Source: an uncultured Clostridia bacterium (GTDB lineage Bacteria; Bacillota; Clostridia; UBA1381). From it: DNA of 61,778 nt. This document shows, in pieces, positions 1 to 7,210 of the stretch. Within the stretch, counting starts at the first letter, position 1; every line of letters starts with the position of its first letter. The stretch spans positions 1 to 61,778 of the forward strand of contig CALXQE010000041.1 in NCBI GenBank assembly GCA_944390495.1, written 5' to 3'. Made by a program: the position numbers and the translations under genes. The notes beneath the pieces were generated by a model, which did no database searches, had not been told where the DNA came from, and saw only the letters and a program-made list of their open reading frames with translations.

Positions 1-10
1 TGCCCTTGTG

Positions 11-40
11 TGTCACTCGAAGAGCAAAAAAGGAGTGACA
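11..40 (+). promoter_or_regulatory. hairpin that can hide the ribosome binding site of the first small gene
   Basis: TGTCACTC (11-18) is a perfect inverted repeat of GAGTGACA (33-40). The right arm overlaps the AGGAG Shine-Dalgarno at 31-35 for the ATG at 45. If folded in the mRNA it would mask the ribosome binding site. The pairing is seen; the regulatory role is inferred. Confidence 0.4.
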
Positions 41-44
41 GAAG

Positions 45-236
45 ATGAAAGAGGCGGAAGATATGAAAAAGAGAATAAGAAAAGAATTAAACAGATTTTA
101 TCTGAACACTTTAAGACTTAAAAATGATAAAGACGCATATTACATGTATACGGGAATGCTGACACTTGCCATAGACATTGAAGTTATAACATCAGAAGAA
201 GCGATAAGAGCGTTGGAAAAAATAGGTGTTAGATAA
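45..236 (+). CDS. small hypothetical protein of the left integrated element
   Basis: 63-residue charged, mostly helical protein with no recognised domain and no signal or membrane segment. AGGAG at 31-35 sits nine bases before the ATG at 45; a second in-frame ATG at 63 is possible. The gene lies just inside the integrated element that ends at the tRNA-Leu fragment and converges on the small minus-strand gene 261-458, with a shared terminator between them. Small basic or helical proteins are common near the ends of prophages and conjugative elements, but no specific function can be assigned. Confidence 0.55.
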   Translation: MKEAEDMKKRIRKELNRFYLNTLRLKNDKDAYYMYTGMLTLAIDIEVITSEEAIRALEKIGVR

Positions 237-250
237 CACCTATTTTTTTA
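217..250. terminator. bidirectional terminator between two convergent small genes
   Basis: AATAGGTGTT (221-230) and AACACCTATT (235-244) form a stem with a 4-base loop. It is flanked by an A run on the left and a T run on the right, so it can end transcripts from both sides. Confidence 0.75.
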
Positions 251-260
251 CGCTCGTTAC

Positions 261-458
261 TTACTTGCGACCTATATCAGGATATAACCCCCAAATATAA
301 TTCATAACTCTGTAAAGTTCGTCAATTTTTCCTGCCTTATATCCCTGCATATAAGAAAGCGGTCGTATTTCGTTAGCCTCTGGCTCTTCGTTTTTTACTC
401 TCGCTAATTCATGATATATAAAATTTAAAATGTCTTTTTTTAATATGATTTCTTTCAT
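261..458 (-). CDS. small hypothetical protein beside the tRNA-Leu attachment site
   Basis: 65-residue protein starting MKEIILKKDI, with no recognised domain. The start at 458 is chosen because AGGAGG lies at 465-470. The longer reading frame up to 539 only translates the antisense of the tRNA fragment. The gene begins immediately next to the tRNA-Leu fragment and reads into the element. That is a position where integrative elements often carry small regulatory or excisionase-like genes, but nothing in the sequence proves such a role. Confidence 0.5.
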   Translation of the reverse strand: MKEIILKKDILNFIYHELARVKNEEPEANEIRPLSYMQGYKAGKIDELYRVMNYIWGLYPDIGRK

Positions 459-478
459 ACAAAACCTCCTAACACGCA

Positions 479-538
479 GGGGACTCAAAATCCCGTGATG
501 GCAACATCGTGTGGGTTCGACCCCCACCATCGGCACCA
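479..538 (+). other. 3' fragment of tRNA-Leu (CAA), probable attachment site of an integrated element
   Basis: The sequence from the anticodon arm through the variable arm, the T arm (GGGTTCGACCCCC region) and an encoded CCA (536-538) is a clear tRNA-Leu 3' portion with anticodon CAA. No matching 5' acceptor or D arm precedes it; instead a small minus-strand gene begins at 458. The 5' strand of the anticodon stem is already mismatched, which places the break near 479-481. A 3' tRNA remnant of this kind is what tyrosine-recombinase integration leaves at the far end of an element. The intact copy should lie to the left of the window. Confidence 0.75.
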
Positions 539-542
539 TAGA

Positions 543-577
543 CCTTGTAAGATATGAGCTTACAAGGTTTTTTATTT
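543..577 (+). terminator. terminator of the ancestral tRNA-Leu gene
   Basis: CCTTGTAAG (543-551) pairs with CTTACAAGG (559-567), followed by a T-rich run. It sits five bases after the tRNA CCA end, so the chromosomal flank of the tRNA is to the right. Confidence 0.75.
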
Positions 578-590
578 TGGATTTTGAGGT

Positions 591-622
591 AATAAAATAT
601 CGGGACTTATGTCCCGATATTT
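591..622 (-). terminator. terminator of the GH127 operon
   Basis: AAATATCGGGAC (595-606) and GTCCCGATATTT (611-622) form a 12-bp stem with a TTAT loop; a T-rich run follows on the minus strand. It overlaps the stop codon of the glycosidase gene. Confidence 0.75.
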
Positions 623-2942
623 ATATTACTTTTTCTGTTGTTATCCTTACCTCAAATACTCCCCCCGCAGCTTTGCCTTCTCCGGCAGGTTTAAATTTAA
701 CAGTAATCTTATTTCCGAAATTATTTTGAGGTATTTCATAATATACGTAAAATTTCTTTTTATCAACGCTATTATTAATCATCTGTGTAGCTAATTTAAA
801 ATCATCTGCAAAAACATCAAACTCACGGCTGTATGTTTTCCCATTCATATCAAAATTGCAATCATTTCCACGATACAATACCATTAAATACAGTTTATCC
901 TTACTCTCACCTATATTCATATCATAACTGAAAAATCCATCATCAACGGCAATTCTCCAACCCTTAGCCATATCTGCACAGTATCCTGAATATGAATTTT
1001 TTGTCTTCATATTGTGGTCTACTTCAGGCTGTTGTTCATTTGGTCGTACGGTATCAATAGTCACCTTTTCAAGCTTTTCTAAAAATTCATCTTTTTTAAT
1101 ATTTTCATTAACTCCATACAAATTCCAATACAATGTGTATCTTTGATGATGCAAATTTGAATACGGTATAAGTTTTATTTCTTCATCGCCAAATTTCAAT
1201 ACAAACTCAAGTTTTTTACTATCATACATCTTTATAAATGTATTTGGATTTTTGTCAGGCACAATAATATCTTTTACATCTATATTTTCAAAAGAATCAT
1301 AACAAGTATGGTCATCAACACAATCACACTCAGGAAACACATCACTGCCTAAAGCTCCGGCAAGAACAACGGGGCCATACATAAAAGCCACTTTATTTAC
1401 ACTGTCACGTGCAGTATATGTATGAAGCCCCATAGGCAATTTAACATGCACTACATCGCCCTCATTCCATTCTCTGATTATAGAGTAATAACCGCATTTA
1501 TTTACCTTTATTTTTTCCTCATTATTTACCTGTATTTCTGCTTCATCACAAATCCACTCAGGTATTCTTATATTCATTTCAAATACAGCTTTGCCCTTAT
1601 TTATTTTAATAACAGTTGTGTCCTCATAAGGGTAATTAGTATTCTGCGAAATATTTACACCTTTTATTTTCCATGAAACACTTGAAGAAATAAATTGATT
1701 TACATAAAATTTATCACCATCATAATAATAAATGTTTCTCGTATATCTTCCCGGATTTTCCATACCGCTGCCTACACAACACCAAAATGAATTTCCCTCG
1801 AGTGCGTCTGAGTATACCTTAAAGTGTCCCTGTTTTGTTGCCATAAAGTATGTTTTTTCGCCGGATTTCGGGTCTTGCGAAGCAAGAATATGATTAAATA
1901 ACGCTCTTTCATAATAATCCATATATGAAGATTTATGCTCCCAACGATATAGATATTCGGCAAGCTTCATCATATTATGTGTATTACACGTTTCCAAAGT
2001 CTGAGTGCTAATAACTTCTTCATTAATACTACCAAAATGCTCATAATTTGAATTTCCGCCTATTACATAGGAACGGTGATTTACTACGGTATCATAAAAA
2101 AATTCCGCCGCCTGTCTGTAATCTGTGCGGTTTCTGTCAATTTCATAAATTGCTGCTGCACCCAACACTTTAGGTATTTGTGTATTTGCATGTTTACCCT
2201 CGAGTTCATCTAATGATTTAGAAAGTGGCTTTAATATTTTTTTCTGTGAAAAACGAAGTGCTAAATCAAAATACTTTTTCTCACCTGTTATGTTGTATAA
2301 CTCAGCCATAACCTCATTCATACCACCGTATTCACAATTTAGCATTTCACTAAATTCATCATCGGTTAAATCCCTTGTTACATTAATTGCCCAATCAGCA
2401 AATTTACATACAATATTTAATGCTTTTTTATTTCCCGCTTTAACATAAGCATCAACAAGACCTTGATATATCTTATGTAATGAATACCACGGTACCCAAT
2501 ATCCGCTTAAATCAAAGTTACTGACTTTCATACCGTTTTTAAGTGCATTTTCAAATCCACTTTTTTCAAATCCACCTATAAATCCGCTTCCGTCAATTTG
2601 TTGATATGTTTCAAGTCTATTTACGGTATAATTAAGTCTTTCCTTTATATCTTCATCACCTGTTGAAGCATACATAGCAGCAAGTGCAGACATATAGTGT
2701 CCTAAGGAATGCCCTGAAATACCGGTTCCGTTGTATGTTCTGTAACTATATGCCTCCCAGCCACCGTAAAATGCAGATTTATCATCCGAGGCACCCGTTG
2801 CGTATGCTACCGGTGCAAGAAGTCTGTCCGCATCAAGTTTCATTATAAAATCTTTTCCCAAATCCTGTGACTCTTTAAATACTCCATCTGTAAGTCTTAC
2901 TTCTCCCAAATTAAATCCATACGATAACTCATGGTTATTCAT
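621..2942 (-). CDS. GH127-family glycoside hydrolase (DUF1680), beta-L-arabinofuranosidase-like
   Basis: 773-residue protein of the DUF1680/GH127 group. These zinc-dependent, cysteine-nucleophile glycosidases often release beta-L-arabinofuranose from plant glycans. The N-terminal two thirds is an (alpha/alpha)-barrel with repeats such as YNITGEKKYFDLALRF. The zinc/catalytic signatures are visible as the ETCNTHNM motif near residue 318 and a Cys-Cys pair (FWCCVGSGMENPGRY) near residue 390; beta-sandwich domains follow. No signal peptide is seen, so it probably acts in the cytoplasm on imported oligosaccharides. It is the last gene of a minus-strand run that starts with hisH, 25 bp after the YcxB-like gene. 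Exact substrate (GH127 or the related GH146 type) is not decidable here. Confidence 0.85.
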   Translation of the reverse strand: MNNHELSYGFNLGEVRLTDGVFKESQDLGKDFIMKLDADRLLAPVAYATGASDDKSAFYGGWEAYSYRTYNGTGISGHSLGHYMSALAAMYASTGDEDIKERLNYTVNRLETYQQIDGSGFIGGFEKSGFENALKNGMKVSNFDLSGYWVPWYSLHKIYQGLVDAYVKAGNKKALNIVCKFADWAINVTRDLTDDEFSEMLNCEYGGMNEVMAELYNITGEKKYFDLALRFSQKKILKPLSKSLDELEGKHANTQIPKVLGAAAIYEIDRNRTDYRQAAEFFYDTVVNHRSYVIGGNSNYEHFGSINEEVISTQTLETCNTHNMMKLAEYLYRWEHKSSYMDYYERALFNHILASQDPKSGEKTYFMATKQGHFKVYSDALEGNSFWCCVGSGMENPGRYTRNIYYYDGDKFYVNQFISSSVSWKIKGVNISQNTNYPYEDTTVIKINKGKAVFEMNIRIPEWICDEAEIQVNNEEKIKVNKCGYYSIIREWNEGDVVHVKLPMGLHTYTARDSVNKVAFMYGPVVLAGALGSDVFPECDCVDDHTCYDSFENIDVKDIIVPDKNPNTFIKMYDSKKLEFVLKFGDEEIKLIPYSNLHHQRYTLYWNLYGVNENIKKDEFLEKLEKVTIDTVRPNEQQPEVDHNMKTKNSYSGYCADMAKGWRIAVDDGFFSYDMNIGESKDKLYLMVLYRGNDCNFDMNGKTYSREFDVFADDFKLATQMINNSVDKKKFYVYYEIPQNNFGNKITVKFKPAGEGKAAGGVFEVRITTEKVI

Positions 2943-2967
2943 ACCTTTAATCTCCTTGTAGAATATT

Positions 2968-3471
2968 TTAACTTTTACTTACTTTGTATTCCGTTTTTGT
3001 TTTTAAAAATGATGCAATAGTTTTACTGTCACAACTTAATTTTTCCTTATCAACTATACTAACACTTTCAGAATTGTGGAAAATAAGAAAATACTTTTTC
3101 GTTTCAATTATTTTTTGCAAATCTGAATAATAGTAAGTTATCTTTTCTGAATTAATCTTTTCTGTCATATAATTCTCGTAAAAAGAAAAATGAGTTGTCT
3201 GTGAATTATCTTTAACTTTTTTGTATGGTTTTCTATACATCATTTTAGGATACACTATTAAAAATATTCCTATCCATAATGCAATCACCGTCCACAAAAG
3301 CGGCTGACCTGTATTATACATATATATACCGCCTGCAATCACAGCAATACCTATTACAAACATTATTACATTTGCAATTTTCATTTTTTCTTTGTAATAT
3401 ATTTTATAGAAATTTTTATATATAGCAGGAGTCATTTGAGTTGTAGCTTTATAAAGTTTTTTCTCTTCCAT
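2968..3471 (-). CDS. YcxB-like membrane protein
   Basis: 167 residues. Two adjacent membrane segments (about residues 33-80) are followed by a soluble domain with the pattern of the YcxB-like C-terminal domain (THFSFYENYMTEKINSEKI, then a YYYSDLQKIIET strand-helix). The start at 3471 is chosen because GGAGG lies six bases upstream; an upstream in-frame Met would ignore that site. Function of the family is unknown. It lies 14 bp after another small membrane protein and 25 bp before the glycosidase gene, in the same transcription unit. Confidence 0.6.
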   Translation of the reverse strand: MEEKKLYKATTQMTPAIYKNFYKIYYKEKMKIANVIMFVIGIAVIAGGIYMYNTGQPLLWTVIALWIGIFLIVYPKMMYRKPYKKVKDNSQTTHFSFYENYMTEKINSEKITYYYSDLQKIIETKKYFLIFHNSESVSIVDKEKLSCDSKTIASFLKTKTEYKVSKS

Positions 3472-3485
3472 TTTACACCTCCGAA

Positions 3486-3908
3486 TCAAAGTTTCAGCAT
3501 ATTTTTCACAAACCCGCCTATTACAGTAGCAATATATGAGAAAATAATATATACAACTGCCATAATAACTGTTGTCTGCACCATATATCCCGTATTTTCA
3601 AAATTGTAATACATAGGTATGGAAACAAATGCAACAATAGCCATAAAAATCGGAAATTTACCGTTAAAACCTTTCTTTATTCCATAAATAAGTCCGGTAA
3701 GTGCTATAAACATTGGATTAAGCATCATAAGAAAAAACTGCAAAAGAAGAAGCTGTCCGTTTTCACCCATAATTACAAAAAATAACGGTACTATGTGAAA
3801 CATTATAATAGAAGCAATTATATATATTTTTGAATCATCAACACTGAAATTTCCTCTTTGTATTCTGCTTTCCTTTTGAAGAGTTTTCCTTCTGTTTTTT
3901 TTACTCAT
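3486..3908 (-). CDS. hypothetical multi-pass membrane protein
   Basis: 140 residues: a basic N-terminus (KKNRRKTLQK) and about four hydrophobic segments (near residues 28-47, 52-75, 84-98 and 108-132). No family is recognised. It sits 15 bp after hisF and 14 bp before the YcxB-like gene, so it is probably co-transcribed with them. The positively charged N-terminus predicts a cytoplasmic start. Confidence 0.6.
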   Translation of the reverse strand: MSKKNRRKTLQKESRIQRGNFSVDDSKIYIIASIIMFHIVPLFFVIMGENGQLLLLQFFLMMLNPMFIALTGLIYGIKKGFNGKFPIFMAIVAFVSIPMYYNFENTGYMVQTTVIMAVVYIIFSYIATVIGGFVKNMLKL

Positions 3909-3923
3909 ACAAAAAATCCTTTC

Positions 3924-4685
3924 TTATAGTCTTATACTTTCGCCATTTTCACGAAGATACTTTTTTAAATCCATTATTTCAATTTCTTTAAAATGAAATA
4001 AACTTGCCGCAAGTACCGCATCAGCCTTACCTATACGAAAGGCATCAAGAAAATGCTGCATATTACCTGCACCTCCGGAAGCTATTACAGGTATCTGTGC
4101 ATTTTCACTTACAAGTTTTGTAAGTTCGTTATCGTATCCTGCCTTAGTACCGTCACAATCCATACTTGTAAGAAGAATTTCTCCTGCACCTAATTCTTCA
4201 GCTTTTTTTGCCCACTCAAGTGCATCAATCCCTGTATTAACTCTGCCACCGTTTAAATATACATCCCATCCCGAACCGTCATCACGTCTTTTAGCATCAA
4301 TAGCACACACCACACACTGTCTGCCAAATTTTTCTGCCGCCTCTTTTATAAGTTCAGGTCTTTTTATAGCTGCACTGTTTACAGCCACTTTATCCGCACC
4401 TGCATTTAATATTCTTCTAAAATCCTCAACACTTCTTATACCTCCGCCGACTGTAAAAGGTATAAAGACTTGTTTAGCCACAGCCCGAACCATATCCACT
4501 ACTGTTTCACGTGCATCAGATGAAGCAGTTATATCAAGGAAAACAAGTTCATCTGCACCTGCCTTGTCATAAACCCTCGCACATTCTACCGGGTCACCTG
4601 CATCTACTAAATTAACAAAATTAACTCCCTTAACTACTCTTCCGTTTTTAACATCAAGACATGGTATTATTCTTTTAGCATACAT
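3924..4685 (-). CDS. hisF: imidazole glycerol phosphate synthase, cyclase subunit HisF
   Basis: 253-residue (beta/alpha)8 barrel of full family length. It uses ammonia delivered by HisH to convert PRFAR into imidazole glycerol phosphate and AICAR, in histidine synthesis. Asp11 ([15 protein letters not shown]) and the second catalytic Asp near 130 ([10 protein letters not shown]) are present, as are the phosphate-binding glycines (VGGGIRS, ASGGAG). AGGTGAG precedes the ATG. It follows hisH by eight bases. The AICAR product feeds the purine branch encoded elsewhere in this window. Confidence 0.96.
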   Translation of the reverse strand: MYAKRIIPCLDVKNGRVVKGVNFVNLVDAGDPVECARVYDKAGADELVFLDITASSDARETVVDMVRAVAKQVFIPFTVGGGIRSVEDFRRILNAGADKVAVNSAAIKRPELIKEAAEKFGRQCVVCAIDAKRRDDGSGWDVYLNGGRVNTGIDALEWAKKAEELGAGEILLTSMDCDGTKAGYDNELTKLVSENAQIPVIASGGAGNMQHFLDAFRIGKADAVLAASLFHFKEIEIMDLKKYLRENGESIRL

Positions 4686-4693
4686 AATCTCAC

Positions 4694-5302
4694 CTACTTT
4701 AAGTCTACAAAATTTTTAAGTATTTTCATACCTGTATCACCGCTTTTTTCCGGGTGAAACTGTACCGCAAAAATATTTTCTTTTTCAACGGCAATACCAA
4801 GCATTTGTCCATACTCTGTATAAGCTGACACAATATCTTTATCTAATGAATTTATATAATATGAATGGACAAAATACACATAAGGTTCACTGCCCAAATC
4901 CTTTAGAATACGGCTGTCCTTAGTAACAGTAATGTTGTTCCAGCCCATGTGAGGTATTTTTAAATTTTCACTGTCCGGAATTTTAACAACACTTCCTTTG
5001 AATATACCAAGTCCCTTTTCTCCCGGAGATTCTTCACTACTTTCAAATAATAAATGAAGTCCAAGACAAATACCTAAAAGCGGTTTATTCTTGTTTGCAC
5101 ACTCTTTAACAGTGTTATCAAGCCCTGTTTCCCTTAAACATTTCATTGCATCACCAAATGCACCTACACCTGGAAGTATCACTTTATCAGCATTTAAAAT
5201 AACGTTTTTATCACCTGTTATAATATTTTCAACGCCGATAAAATTAAGTGCATTTTTAACACTGTGCAAATTTCCGGCACCGTAATCTATAATAGCAATC
5301 AT
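4694..5302 (-). CDS. hisH: imidazole glycerol phosphate synthase, glutaminase subunit HisH
   Basis: 202-residue class I glutamine amidotransferase that hydrolyses glutamine and channels ammonia to HisF. The nucleophile Cys79 lies in LLGICLGLH, the oxyanion region in PGVGAFGDA, and the His-Glu pair in [11 protein letters not shown] near residue 184. The start at 5302 ([11 protein letters not shown]) follows GGAGGAG by eight bases; a longer frame from 5323 would start inside the leader. No other his genes are nearby. It is first gene of its operon, behind a consensus-like promoter with an inverted repeat. Confidence 0.96.
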   Translation of the reverse strand: MIAIIDYGAGNLHSVKNALNFIGVENIITGDKNVILNADKVILPGVGAFGDAMKCLRETGLDNTVKECANKNKPLLGICLGLHLLFESSEESPGEKGLGIFKGSVVKIPDSENLKIPHMGWNNITVTKDSRILKDLGSEPYVYFVHSYYINSLDKDIVSAYTEYGQMLGIAVEKENIFAVQFHPEKSGDTGMKILKNFVDLK

Positions 5303-5331
5303 ACAAATCTCCTCCGTTTTCAATACAATGT

Positions 5332-5360
5332 ATTATAACATGAAACAATATAAGTTTCAA
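5332..5360 (-). promoter_or_regulatory. sigma-A promoter of hisH with overlapping inverted repeat
   Basis: On the minus strand TTGAAA (5355-5360), a 17-bp spacer and TATAAT (5332-5337) make a near-consensus promoter. TGAAAC (5341-5346) and GTTTCA (5354-5359), seven bases apart, form an inverted repeat over the -35 box and spacer, a good position for a repressor. Confidence 0.7.
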
Positions 5361-5397
5361 TAAAAAAGCAGACAATTCTTTTGACGGAATTGTCTGC
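5360..5397 (-). terminator. terminator of the 5414-6400 gene
   Basis: GCAGACAATTC (5368-5378) pairs with GAATTGTCTGC (5387-5397); on the minus strand a T run follows (complement of 5361-5367). Confidence 0.8.
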
Positions 5398-5413
5398 CCT
5401 AAAAAATCAAAAA

Positions 5414-6400
5414 TTATTCAGCAGCCGGAGCTTCTGTTGCTGCAGCAGTTTCAGCCGGAGCCTCTGTCACGCTTTCTACTGCTGTTTCATCAGTAGTTTC
5501 TTCTGTTGCTGAATTTTCTGCTTCTTCAGCTTCCTTTTCAGCAGCGATTCTTTCTTCTCTCTGCTTTTCTTCTACTGTCTGTCTTACTTCACCCCAAAGA
5601 GTATCAGCTGTAACGCTGTCATCAAGACCATAATATTCCTTGAACTCACCAAGATATTCTTCTGTTACATATACACCAAGAGTTACCTGGTCTATTGCTT
5701 CACCCCATGGTGTTTCATCAGTTACAGTTTCAGGCATCTGTAACACTTCTTTAAGCTGTGCTACATCCATACCGTATGTTTCTGCCATTTTTGAAACAGG
5801 AATATTGTTATATGCTGCACTTTCAGTTGTGTTGCCTGGCATATCTGCCGGAAGTCCGTACATTTCAAGGAATTCATCAAGATCCATATCCATATCCTCT
5901 GCAACTTCCGCAACTGTTCGACCGCTTACATCAACATATCCCTGTCTGTTATACTTATTGAATAAGCTTCCAAACGGATCCGGGAATGAAGGTACAAACT
6001 TAGGAACAATAGCAAATACTCCTAAAACAACAACAAGCACTGCAACTATAGCTACTACAACGATAAGTGCTACATTTTTGCTGCTCTTATTGCTCTCTTT
6101 TACAACTTCTTCAAATGCAGCCTGTGCAGCATCTACTGCCTGTGTAATTTCAGCTTCTTCGTCGTTTAGACCTTCAACATTATTATCAATATCGTTTCCG
6201 ATTACAGCCTCAGCAGATTGAGCCTCTATAGCTTCGCTGTTTGCTTCTTCCACTGCTTTTTCTGCTTCTTCTACTGCATCATTATTCTCATCAGTTGTCT
6301 GTGTTGTTTCCTCAGCTGTTTCTTTAACTTCTTCAGTAGTTTCTTCACTGCTTACTGAAGTTTCTTCATTTTCTTCGTTAAAATTCTTTTCGTCACTCAC
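5414..6400 (-). CDS. acidic single-pass membrane protein with TxWG repeats (paralog A)
   Basis: 328 residues. Residues 1-105 are Glu/Thr-rich and acidic, one membrane helix follows (about 109-132), then an extracytoplasmic part and an acidic, Ala/Thr-rich tail ending EAPAAE. The outer part holds short modules ending in MYGL or YYGL (LDEFLEMYGL, FKEYYGLDD) and a motif of the form VTxxTxWGE (VTDETPWGE, VTADTLWGE). The same modules occur in the upstream neighbour. GTG start with AAGGAGA nine bases upstream. No known domain is recognised; function is unknown. Confidence 0.65.
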   Translation of the reverse strand: MSDEKNFNEENEETSVSSEETTEEVKETAEETTQTTDENNDAVEEAEKAVEEANSEAIEAQSAEAVIGNDIDNNVEGLNDEEAEITQAVDAAQAAFEEVVKESNKSSKNVALIVVVAIVAVLVVVLGVFAIVPKFVPSFPDPFGSLFNKYNRQGYVDVSGRTVAEVAEDMDMDLDEFLEMYGLPADMPGNTTESAAYNNIPVSKMAETYGMDVAQLKEVLQMPETVTDETPWGEAIDQVTLGVYVTEEYLGEFKEYYGLDDSVTADTLWGEVRQTVEEKQREERIAAEKEAEEAENSATEETTDETAVESVTEAPAETAAATEAPAAE

Positions 6401-6423
6401 TGTTATAATCTCCTTACTTATAT

Positions 6424-6492
6424 TTATTCAGCAGCCGGAGCTTCTGTTGCCGCAGCAGTTTCAGCCGGAGCTTCTGTCTGTGCATTTGCTTT
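6424..6492 (-). pseudogene. in-frame coding remnant after the stop of the 6493-7017 gene
   Basis: Directly after the TAA at 6493-6495, the same frame continues for 22 sense codons (KANAQTEAPAETAAATEAPA, then AE) to another TAA. This tail is nearly identical in DNA and protein to the C-terminal tail of paralog A. It looks like a former C-terminal extension cut off by a nonsense change, or added by recombination between the paralogs. Confidence 0.65.
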
Positions 6493-7017
6493 TTATTGCA
6501 TTGATTTTTCAAAGTCACCCCAAGTAATATCTGTTGTAACCTCATCGCCTAAACCAAGCTGCTCTTTAGCTTGATTGAAAGCTTCCTCACCGCCTAAAAC
6601 AGATACAGCCGGTGCCATAGGCAAGAAATCTTTCCAAAGAGTATCCTTTGTAGCCTTACCTTCAAGTCCCATTCCTGTTATCATTTCGTTAACATCCTGA
6701 GTATCGCCGGTGTATTTTAAGTAATTCTCCACAGTCATGTTGTCTTCCATTTCTGTCTGAGTTGAATTATCATTTACAGCGTCACCAACTGTAAGACCAT
6801 ATTGTGCAAGATAGTCCTCAACAGTCATACCGGCTTGCTTTGCAAGATATGAAACCGTTGCTTCCTTTTCGCCGCTTTCGATAGCTTTAGTTTCTATACC
6901 CTCCGCTATTTTTCCGTAAGTAGCGTAAACACCTACCGCAATAAATGCAACGATAACAATGCCTATAATAACATTAACCATCTTATCTGCCGAAGATGCT
7001 CTTTTCTTCTCATTCAT
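6493..7017 (-). CDS. single-pass membrane protein with TxWG repeats (paralog B)
   Basis: 174 residues: a short basic N-terminus, one membrane helix (about 13-34), then an outer region with modules like those of paralog A. VEDYLAQYGL is followed by two units ending TLWKDF and DITWGDF. The ATG at 7017 follows GAGGG closely. A promoter with a 17-bp spacer lies at 7087-7115. A short frame (MRVYE) with a better-spaced AAAGGAG overlaps this start. The gene ends early compared with paralog A, because its tail lies beyond an in-frame stop. Function unknown. Confidence 0.65.
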   Translation of the reverse strand: MNEKKRASSADKMVNVIIGIVIVAFIAVGVYATYGKIAEGIETKAIESGEKEATVSYLAKQAGMTVEDYLAQYGLTVGDAVNDNSTQTEMEDNMTVENYLKYTGDTQDVNEMITGMGLEGKATKDTLWKDFLPMAPAVSVLGGEEAFNQAKEQLGLGDEVTTDITWGDFEKSMQ

Positions 7018-7086
7018 AAACCCTCATATTCTCCTTTCATATATTTTAAAGTGCAAAATACATACCTATTTTACATCATCTTTTAC

Positions 7087-7115
7087 ACTATACCACTTTA
7101 GCACAAAAAAATCAA
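7087..7115 (-). promoter_or_regulatory. promoter of the TxWG paralog pair
   Basis: Minus strand TTGATT (7110-7115), 17-bp spacer, TATAGT (7087-7092), upstream of the 7017 start. Confidence 0.6.
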
Positions 7116-7151
7116 TATGTAATTTGTGAATTTTTTATTACAGGCAAACAT

Positions 7152-7180
7152 TTGACTTATACTTAATTTCATACTATAAT
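7152..7180 (+). promoter_or_regulatory. sigma-A promoter of folC
   Basis: TTGACT (7152-7157), exactly 17 bases, TATAAT (7175-7180). Transcription would begin about 7187, giving a very short leader before the ATG at 7211. Confidence 0.75.
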
Positions 7181-7210
7181 CTATACAATACTATAAACGG
7201 AGAAAAAGAA

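Noticed and set aside
459..539. N-terminal extension of the 261-458 gene (MVPMVGVEPTRCC...)
   Set aside because: It is the antisense of the tRNA-Leu fragment; the true start with AGGAGG is at 458.
5640..6221. 193-codon plus-strand frame
   Set aside because: Antisense of the acidic membrane protein gene; low-complexity codons give a long open shadow.
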